The position numbers and the translations under genes were made by a program. Below the pieces are notes generated by a model, which saw nothing but the letters and a program-made list of their open reading frames with translations, had not been told where the DNA came from and made no database searches. A stretch of 64,000 nucleotides of DNA from Rostrohypoxylon terebratum (Eukaryota; Ascomycota; Sordariomycetes; Xylariales; Hypoxylaceae), in NCBI GenBank assembly GCA_022497145.1, contig MU385859.1, positions 372,001-436,000 on the forward strand, read 5' to 3'. Shown here piece after piece: positions 55,924 through 64,000 of this stretch. The first letter of the stretch is position 1. Every line of letters begins with the position of its first letter.

Positions 55924-58900
55924 CTAATCTTCGTTAAAAAGAATGTCGATGAGCTCGTCCAAGATGGTGAAAGTCAGATGCGAGCTGTGACAATTCGTCA
56001 GCACTAGAGCACGAGGGTTCTAGGGGTTGGGTACCTATGCAAGTTTTCAGGTTTTTAGGGATTGGTACATACTTTAATCTCGAGTTGTTCAGCGTCGCGA
56101 AAATTCTGCGGCTTGCTGCTTGGGCGTTCAGCCGTCCCACAACATTTCCGGCCAAATCTGGAACTAAAGTGGCTAGCATCAAGCTGGCCTCTCTTCGAGT
56201 CCGTGCCTTCTCTGGCGGTGTCCTAGGCTGTTTATTTCTGTTGATCTGTCCTCCAGGCCACATGCTATTCCTCAATAGTGTAATATATTTAAGAACAGCT
56301 TCTTCCTGGACCAACACCTTGAAGTTGTCCCGCACCTTTCGTTCAATAGTGCCCCCCAACATCTGATGTAAAACCACGACGACAGCCCGCCCACGAAGCC
56401 AATTGTTACCCCTATTAAGGCCAAATACTTCGAGGAATATATCGCAGATAGGTTTGATGAACGGCTCAAGCTCCTTGTTCTCGAATGCATTTAATTCGGC
56501 TTCAGCTTCGGCAGTTGTCATGGCATCCTCATTGATCCCCAATGGCATTGTGCTCATTTGGTTTGTAGCCGCCGCAATCAAATTTTGCCCTGCCAAGGAT
56601 AGCTGGTCCAGAACTGGTATATTTCCTAGGATGTCTTCCATGCCATCGGTGACAGAATCGTATAAGCGAGTGATCATATCCTTCTTGTCTTCCCGGCTCA
56701 TCAGATCTTCACCTTGGGTAATCACACTCTGCGATAGAAAAGCCCGAAGATCTCTGCTCCGGCATACGTCTGGCAGAAGTAGGAGTTGGCTCAGATACTG
56801 CTCTAAAGCGTCGCGTCGCTTGCGGAGGAAATCGCTCTGAAGTTTCATAACCATCCGACGTCGCGGAAAGTCGAGATTCCTTACTGACGGATATCGATCT
56901 CGCAGTTTTTGATGAAGTTCATGGAATTCGCTATACCGTCGTGTCACAATCCAAGTAGCTGCTGGCATCTTTTCACCGGCATCCCTCTTTACCTCAACGA
57001 CGTAGAGAGCAAATTCTTTGCCATCTTCCTCGCGCCCCACTTGGATAGACTTGATCCTAATGGAGGCTCGTCCATAGAGACTATTATCGTTCTCTTGGAT
57101 TACATATTGCTGTCTCTGCAATTCTTTTCGCCTAAGCTCCCTCTGTAAACTTGCTTTAGATTTTCGCAATATACGTAATTCGGCCGTATTATTTGTTAAC
57201 TCGGCCTTTTTTGTTAGTGATTCTATGACGGCTTCTTGAGCAGCAAGCCGGTCAATATCATTCGTAAGAGCTGTGATAGCCTCTGCAAGGCCGAGATCTC
57301 CCGGCGCGGCTTCGTGCACTTCATCCTCGGTATCGACAACTTCGTCTTCGTCGTGATCTTGTTCATCCGATAGGAATTTGTCTTCATCACCAAAGAGATC
57401 ATCGTCCATGAAAACGCCAATCCTAGATGCCGCACTTACAAGCCCAAGCGATGCCAAGCTGGGCTTCTCAACTTCTTTTCCGGATTGTATTGGACGCTGC
57501 TGATCCACCGAGCCTCTAGCTGAATCATTATCCTGCGCCGAGAACAAACTAGAAGCTCCGTCACCACTTTCTCCAAATAGTGACTCACGAAGGTCTTCTG
57601 CGGTTTTTGGTCGATTGTCATCCTCCATAATATTATTTAGCGCCTCCTCCACTGCCTGAACCACTTGGGTATCTGGTACAGGCACTAAAGGTTCCTGATC
57701 AAGGCTCAATATTGAATCAGTCATCGGATCATGATTTAGATCATCATCATCAAATAATGGCGAAGCCATACCATCATCCAGTGATCGTCGATGGCCCATC
57801 AAAGGATCTGAGCTATGGCTAATATTCGCACTAGCGGTTTTTAAGTCTGAAGCAGAAAGGCCTCGCCTTACTTGGCCATTGGATGTGTTGAGCTTCGGGT
57901 TGAGCTTCGCTACAGATGGGGGTTTCAATGCGTATGATTGCGAAGAACGAAGAAGCGGCGGGCTAGCGACTGGCCCTGGTTGTGGTTGTGGTTGCGGTTG
58001 TCGAGCGACAGGAATACTCTTCGAAGCCTCTTCTGCCGCTAGAGCCTTGTAGAAGAGGTCTGACTTTTTAAAAGAATCGAGAAATCTAGACTGCATGTCT
58101 TCAAGTACAGCACTCTGGGTTCGTAATACAGCTCGGCGTGCTTTGTAATATTGTGCTGGAGAAGCTGCTTTACCAGCATCCAAAAATTCACGAATAATGC
58201 GTCGCGAGCTAGCAGGTACCTTAAGTTCTGGCTTAGACAAATAGGCCTGGTCGATCTGAGCAAGGTCGACGCGATCAGATTCGGTCCAGGGGCTCAGGGT
58301 CGAAGGCAATTGCTCGTCGTCGGGCCCGTCATCCTCCAGAGGGTTACGTAGGCCGTCCACGACCAACCAGAATTGTACCAGGGACATCAAGCCTTGCCTA
58401 TCCATATACTCCATGAAGTAAGAAAGGCCTGATGTGTCGCGTAGTAGCTCAGCTAAAGACGCATTTTCAAGCTTAGAAGATCCGGAAATAGGCGACGGAT
58501 TGCTTGATAACGGGACATGGCGTCTATCGCCGCCTGCCGCTAAATGTTGGACTCTCTGGTCTAGTAAGCGTTTGCCCATCTCTAACCGGCGAAGGTAGAT
58601 CGGGTCCTGGCTATTGTATTGTGAGTCCTTCATTAACTGACTTGCCACTTCACTTCGAAATCGTCTTGCGTCGGATAAGTTGTTGAGTTTGCGAATCGTA
58701 CGAATGAATCTTTCAAATCGACGCTCACTATCTCCCGGGGCGAGTCGTGGAAAGGCGACCGATTTGGAACTTTTCGGTGTTGGCGACGCATGGGCATCCA
58801 GGGCCGCACGAAGCTTACGAACAGTGGATCGATCTTGTAACATGCTCCGGCCATAGTTCTCCATCACTTGGTTCCAAGTATCAGGCTCGGATAGTAGTTG

Positions 58901-59707
58901 TAAGGTAGGAAACAAAACAGCACAAGAAACAATTTCGCGAACGATGCTGAATACGACCCGACTATCCAATAGGGTACAAGGAAGGACTCGTGGTAGGACC
59001 TTGGTAACTATATTCCGTAGATGATCTTGCTGTACCAGCCTCGTATCCGAGTAAGCCAGTGAGGCGGCGGGGTGCAACTTGCCATCCCGATATTTTGCGG
59101 CTATAGCCAAGTCCAATTCTTCGGATTCAGTAACATCACGATTCAGTCTGCGGCCGCGCACCGCCCTTTCGGCATCGTAGAAGTCACGGAAGTGAGCTGT
59201 CAATATTGGGACAATCCTGCTAGTAACCACCTCTATCAAATCCGTCTCAAAAAGACGGTCTCTTATCGCAGCCAACGCATGCCTTATAGCGTTATCAACC
59301 TCGTTCGCAAATACGGGGTTCTTGCTTATGTTTGAATACCACGACTTCACAAAGTCTCTCACGATTAGGTTGAGCAGATCGTCCAATGCGTTGGATACGG
59401 CGGGTGATTCGGAATAGAGAGGTGTCTTGATATAAGTCTCCCGAAGTCGTAGGGCGGTCGTTTCTTTACGCCAGGAGTCGGAACCTACAAAGCTAACAGC
59501 GTTAGGTCGTGCGGATCGGTTTCTTTGGTCATACGTCGAGCCTCGAGAAGTTAGAAGCAGAAGGCATACGCCTAGGAGAGACACGACGGCGCCGCTGACG
59601 AAGGCATATCCAGCAAATCGAATGGCAGGAAACCAGCTTGTTGCATAACCCCACGCGAAAAAGCAGACGACACCAGCTAAACCGACATCTCTCCCCTTAA
59701 GGGCCAT
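55924..59707 (-). CDS. MDM1: Sorting nexin Mdm1-like (PXA-RGS-PX-Nexin_C)
   Basis: Two exons, 59707-56073 and 55984-55924, giving 1231 aa. The splice join gives NNSRLN/SHLTFTILDELIDILFNED, which restores the family's conserved C-terminus; reading through the intron would give a wrong tail. Two hydrophobic segments lie at about 10-55. PXA covers about 95-280 (SNALDDLLNLIVRDFVKSWY), RGS-like about 412-560 (LAELLRDTSGLSYFMEYMDRQG), PX about 882-975 (RRYSEFHELHQKLRDRYP, LDFPRRRM), and Nexin_C about 1080-1215 (EPFIKPICDIFLEVFGL). Long acidic and Ser-rich linkers sit between. Yeast Mdm1 tethers ER to vacuole and binds lipids; here the two N-terminal helices fit ER anchorage. The product name follows domain order. 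Confidence 0.93.
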
Positions 59708-60338
59708 ACTCGGTTTGAAGTTGCTTAGCTCCCAACTTCATGATTCGTTCGTGGGGTGATTAGTATCGAAGGAATCGCAACTTAATAAAGCCCGGCGAGT
59801 TCAAGTTCAAGGTTCCAATTGAAAGACGAGGTGCTTATCGATTAGAGGGACCGCGAACGCAACTTCCAAGTAGTAAGTACGTACCTAGAGGTACCGCCTG
59901 CCAGGCTGCCAGGTGGCACTTGAGTCTTGACCTCAATTGCTGTATGTAGTACTTCGTACTTACGTAGGTATTTTCATCGGGCACGGACCACATTAAACCA
60001 TCATGATATGTTCATGGATTTATGCAAGGTACAAGGTACAAGGCACGTGGTAGATGTGCACCTTTTCAAGACATATGCAAGTACCTTAGTACCCCGGACT
60101 CCAGGATCAGGATTGAATTGAATTCAACCATTTATATCTACTAGGTAGGTACCTAGTATTAAGAAATTTCGGGTTGGGTTGAGGAATACGATAGGTCATT
60201 GACATATATACTATATACTCAGACACATGTGGGTATCTCTTCTGTTCGTTCATAATAGAGGGTGCACTGCTCATTGAGGTTGAAAACTCCATGATTAGTT
60301 GCAGAGCCACCTAGGTCCTAGGTCCTAGGGCCTAATGA
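59708..60338. other. Intergenic region between nexin and TRM8 genes
   Basis: Contains TAGGTAGGTACC-like sequence near 60142-60153 and the CCTAGG cluster at 60309-60329, ten bases beyond the TRM8 stop codon. No gene seen. Confidence 0.6.
60309..60329. repeat. CCTAGG palindrome cluster
   Basis: Three CCTAGG palindromes spaced seven bases apart, just 3' of TRM8. Confidence 0.8.
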
Positions 60339-61243
60339 TCACCAGGGAGGGTCTTCAAGACGCCGAAATAGTGCAACAAACTTCTGCCCCTTATTCCTCT
60401 CAACTTTCTTCCCCTCTTCGGTTTCCGTCCTCATGACTTCTACGCACGTATCAGCATCCTGTTCCTCTTCGGATACCCTCTCAAACGAAGGGTGAGCTTC
60501 GAGATGTTGAACCATCCACTTATGAAGATCCTCCACATCTGTAATAGTGTACACTATCCCACCTGGCTTCAAGGCGTATGCATACTCTGAGTTTAACGTG
60601 GTAGATACGATTCGAGCTTTATGCTTGCGCTGTTTGAAATGAGGATCAGGAAAGCAGATGAAGATCTTGGAAAGCTGTCCCTTTCTGAAGAAATTGGGGA
60701 GAAACTTCATCGTGTTCGCCCGTATACAGCCAATATTCTGAAACTTATTTTGCTCGGGGTCTTTTGCACGGAGAGCTTTGATACGATCTTGGACGAATTC
60801 TGTTACTTGAGATCGAATCTCCATGCCCACGACTAATGTGTCGGGCATTACAGGAGACAATGCCACTAATAGACCTCCAAAGCCACAGCCTATATCCACA
60901 ACCTCTACATCCTTGGTGAGTTTTTTCGGTGGCGGGTTCGATATCGCTTTGACGTCGGTAGATGTCTGTGTGAATGAGGTTGGTTGTGGATCTGCGACAA
61001 ATGCCGGAAAGAATGTGGACCAATCCATATCATCGGGTCTAGTTGGGCTATGGCAAATGAGTCTATAAATTGAGGCAAAATAGAGAGGTGATACACATAC
61101 TATGTTAACTGGTGGTCTGAGAAGGGATTTGCATGTGCTCGTTGACGATAGAATTTTTTCTTGGGCATATTTGTCGTGCCATTTTCTTTGAGGGCTTGAC
61201 GGTAGTCCTGCCGCTTCTGCTTTTTATTTGCAGGCCCGGGCAT
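60339..61243 (-). CDS. TRM8: tRNA (guanine-N7)-methyltransferase catalytic subunit Trm8
   Basis: Two exons, 61243-61101 and 61047-60339, giving 283 aa. Exon 1 supplies a Lys-rich N-terminus (MPGPANKKQKRQDYRQALKE) and ends FSDHQLT; the join gives YPTRPDDMDWSTFFPAF, as in Trm8 homologues. The SAM-binding motif I is VVDIGCGFGG (97-106). The catalytic/substrate loop FPDPHFKQRKHKARI begins near 180, and the C-terminal part VVYTITDVEDLHKWM is typical. Together with Trm82 the enzyme makes m7G46 in a subset of tRNAs. The partner is not in this window. Confidence 0.95.
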
Positions 61244-61273
61244 ATCGAGGATGTGTAGCGCTTCACGGAATTG

Positions 61274-61306
61274 ATGTGAACGTGTGAATGTGTGAATGTG
61301 TGAACG
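61274..61306. repeat. Tandem repeat, unit TGTGAATG
   Basis: Three units of the 8-bp motif, one imperfect, just 5' of the TRM8 start. Confidence 0.75.
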
Positions 61307-61359
61307 ATGGTCGAGTAGTTTGTTTTTGTAAGGGCAGCATTCAGTGTCTGGTTAGAAAT

Positions 61360-61374
61360 ACCTAGGACCTAGGT
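61360..61374. repeat. CCTAGG palindrome element
   Basis: ACCTAGGACCTAGGT, identical to the copy at 55014. Confidence 0.78.
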
Positions 61375-62108
61375 ACTACGCGAAGTGAAATTCAAGCTGG
61401 TATCCAATGGTGGGGTATTAGCTGAAAAGATAGCTGGAGAAGACGCCAAGTGGGGGTCCGGGGGGGCGGGTGATGAACGATAAGCTGATACGCCGCTATT
61501 TTGCTCCGGCCAGGAGGTACAACCACATCCGCGGTTACAATCTTAGGTCGTAGTTGCTGTGCAGTTGCTGGGCAACCGCGTCCCCAAATCTGCAGGTGGT
61601 TACCAAAAGGCGGCGAAGCTCAACTTAAACAAAGTCTCCACGAACCAGATTGCTTAGTTGGTCAAGTTGTGACACTGACCCAAACTAAAAAGGTAAAGTT
61701 TAATGATGAGATGTATTCAACTTGACTTTTGACTCTTGACTTTTGACATTTGAATCCTCCATTTTTCTCACACCACCAACTTCCATTCGACAAGCTACTA
61801 GCAGTACGCTTTGCTGATGCGGATGCGGATGCAGATGCAAATGCAGACAGTTACAATCCATCGTCCGCTAGCTTTTACTTCCGCCTGTTGAATTCAACGC
61901 GGTCACGTCTTCAACGTCCCGAACGTTGCGAAACATTACATGTGCTAATAAATAATAAGCATTGCTTCATATCATAGCATATGGTTATGCGTAGCATTTG
62001 ACGTTTTGTTCTTCACCTATTCATTGCATCATTGCATCATCTCTTCCGTCTTTACCTATCTTTCGTCAGCAAGTTTGAATTATTAGATCCGCATTTTCCT
62101 CAGGCATC

Positions 62109-64000
62109 ATGGCGTCGGTGAACGACTTTCACCTCGCAACGAATATCGCCCCTGATGCTGGCCGACAAACCCAGCACCAGCGGTCAAAGTCGAACATTCT
62201 GAAATCATTCATTCACAAACGCACCAATTCCGATGGAACACCTCTACCACCCGCAGACCTTTTACCCACGTCAACATCCGCTTCCGACTTCGAATACGCA
62301 ACCCACGATCAAGATATGGGCAATATTTTCTCTCGCCCTATTGCTTTAGGCGAAATTCCCCATAACTCCACTCGATCACCGACCAAGGAGTTGCCAAGCG
62401 CTCCATCATCCCCAACCAAGAAGGGTTTTAGCAGCATCAAGCAACCTAAGCAGAGCTCAGCCAAGCCCAAGAAGATCAAGTCGGCTACGAACCTAATCGG
62501 TCTTCTGAGCCGTCCTAAGAGTTCGAAGAACTTGAAAGGGTTGACCACCGAAGACGAAGACAGATCTAAACAGAGGAACAAGGAAAATCAGCCACCCCGA
62601 ACTTCCCAGGAGCCTCAAGCTCACCAACCTATTACCCGCCCTCCCATTTATGCTCAATTCTCAAGCGGTGCGATAGAGAAGCAGAACGAACTAGACCACG
62701 TAAAGAACCAGAACCTTAGCCGATACGTTACCAACAGCCAGTCCTCCGCCAGTATGGGGTCGGGTAATCGACCAGCCAAGGAGCGACCCAAGTCGTACCA
62801 TGCACCCAACATGCAATCTGCTGATATGAAGCTAGCTTCAGGCAGTGCGAAAGCCTCCAAGTCTAAGATCCAGAGAGGTCTTAGAGCATTGACCGGCAAC
62901 AGTGAATCACAGAGCAGACCCCTTTCCGCTCAATCCATCGAACCCGTACTCGATCCGAAGGATGTCGACGAGCAATTCGAGGCAATGCTTGACCGACGCA
63001 ACATTCCTGAGCATCAGCGATACAAAATGCGAAGCCTAGCGGGCACCATGAAAATGGAGTTGATACGACAGGATTGGGCTGAGAGCCGAGGTACTACTGG
63101 CATGAGACCAGAAAGTGTTGGTAGTGATTTTAGCTATAATGCTGCCCAGGCACAAGCACAAGCACAGGCCCAAGCACAGGAGCAAGAGAAAGTAGAAAAG
63201 GCGAAGAAGTCACGCGGTCGAAGTTTCACCCTGTCGCGAGGTAAGAAGTCGGGATCCACTTCCCCCGTAAAGAAGCAGAAAGGCGAGGGTTCCATAGGAC
63301 GGCACTTTCGAAGCAGGTCAACGGACAGCGTGGCCAGCGAACGGCCTGTGTCTGGTGGATCGAGCACGGGAAGCGGTATCTTGTCGCGAGTGATGCAGCA
63401 AGGACCTGTAGACTTCGTGAACTACCTGCGTAAGGTACAGAAGCCGGAGTTGGTAGAAGTCGGCAAGTTGCACAAGCTCCGCTTGCTGCTACGAAATGAG
63501 ACAGTAACTTGGACGGAGGAGTTCATCCGACAAGGTGGTATGCAAGAGATCGTAGGCCTCCTACATCGAATCATGGAGGTCGAGTGGAGGTAAGTTCATC
63601 ACATAAGCTTTCTATAACCCCAAGCGCTAACCACCAGAACAGAGAGGAGCACGAGGATGCTCTCCTGCATGAGAATCTCCTTTGCCTAAAGGCACTCTGC
63701 ACTACCGCTCTTGCATTACAGGAGCTCCATTCGCACCAGGCAACGTTGTTCCCAGCTCTTACGCATATGATCTTCGATCCCGACAAAAAGGGCCCTAGCG
63801 AGTTCACCACACGCAATATCATCACCTCTGTGCTGTTCACCTATATTCAGTCAGCTGCGCCCGCCGACCGCCCGGTTCGCGCCAAAACTGTGCTTGGTCA
63901 TCTGCGTGATCCCGAGCAGAAGGAGGAGGATCGACCTCTAGGATTCGTTCTTGATATGCGCCGAGAACGCCCGTACCGTATGTGGTGCAAGGAAATCTCC
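62109..64000 (+). CDS. Formin (Bni1/SepA-like), N-terminal part, cut by window end
   Basis: Exon 1 is 62109-63589 and exon 2 starts at 63643 after a 53-nt intron; 613 aa are visible with no stop. The first about 280 residues are basic, Ser/Pro-rich and disordered (with LKSFIHKRTNSDG and LIGLLSRPKSSKNL segments). From about 285 the GBD/FH3 diaphanous regulatory region begins (VDEQFEAMLDRRNIPEHQRYKMRSLAG, LRKVQKPELVEVGKLHKLRLLLRNE, TWTEEFIRQGGMQEIVGLLHRIMEVEW). An Ala-Gln repeat lies at about 347-360. Formins nucleate actin cables at hyphal tips and septa; the FH1 and FH2 domains would lie beyond the window. Rho binding and autoinhibition are inferred from the regulatory domain. Confidence 0.9.
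63147..63190. repeat. Coding microsatellite (Ala-Gln repeat) in formin
   Basis: GCN-CAR codon pairs repeated six to seven times, with synonymous variation (GCC/GCA and CAG/CAA), giving AQAQAQAQAQ. Synonymous variation suggests protein-level rather than simple slippage maintenance. Confidence 0.85.

Larger units (their letters stand above)
61244..62108. other. Divergent intergenic region, TRM8 and formin
   Basis: Shared upstream DNA. It contains TGTGAATG repeats at 61274-61306, a CCTAGG element at 61360-61374 and GATGCN repeats at 61815-61846. No gene supported; the open frame at 61501-61725 looks random. Confidence 0.6.

Overview
The window is nuclear DNA of a filamentous ascomycete, most likely a Sordariomycete and possibly from the Xylariales (low confidence on the order). 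Genes are split by many short introns of about 50-130 nt with GT..AG ends and CTAAC/CTGAC-like branch sites. The gene set is typical of moulds: a TOK1-type K+ channel, an ABCA transporter, Rad4, an Mdm1-type sorting nexin, a formin, a fungal tyrosinase and a GPI-type GH79 glycosidase. I joined exons by hand by checking splice phase. All multi-exon models below keep frame from ATG to stop, apart from the formin, which runs off the right edge.

Layout. 1-13 kb: LSB5-like endocytic adaptor (-), an unrecognised 555-aa protein (+), a CCCH zinc-finger protein (+) and a TOK1 channel (-). 13-25 kb: an alpha/beta-hydrolase-like protein (+), an intron-containing tRNA-Pro(UGG) (+), a full-length ABCA transporter (-) and the repair factor Rad4 (-). 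25-35 kb: a small Cys-rich ORF (-), a secreted amidase (-), an unrecognised membrane-anchored protein (-) and a degenerate HNH-domain protein (-). 35-41.5 kb is a 6.6-kb stretch with no gene that I can support; it contains short palindromes and hairpins. 41.5-51 kb is metabolic or accessory: a DapA-family aldolase (+), a tyrosinase in eight exons (+), a GH79 beta-glucuronidase-like enzyme (-) and a Ure2-type glutathione transferase (-). 52-64 kb is housekeeping: an SR splicing factor (-), an Mdm1-like sorting nexin (-), tRNA m7G methyltransferase Trm8 (-) and the N-terminal part of a formin (+).

There is no operon-like organisation. Neighbours are mostly unrelated core genes; the only thematic grouping is the 41.5-51 kb block (oxidase, glycosidase, aldolase, GST), and co-function there is only a hypothesis. 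I found no transposon, CRISPR array, rRNA or virus. No clearly new biological system is evident. The best leads are a frame conflict at one TOK1 splice junction, a His-rich TOK1 tail, a GST with an apparent dual-targeting start, a long intron in the SR-factor gene, and dispersed CCTAGG palindromes confined to non-coding DNA.
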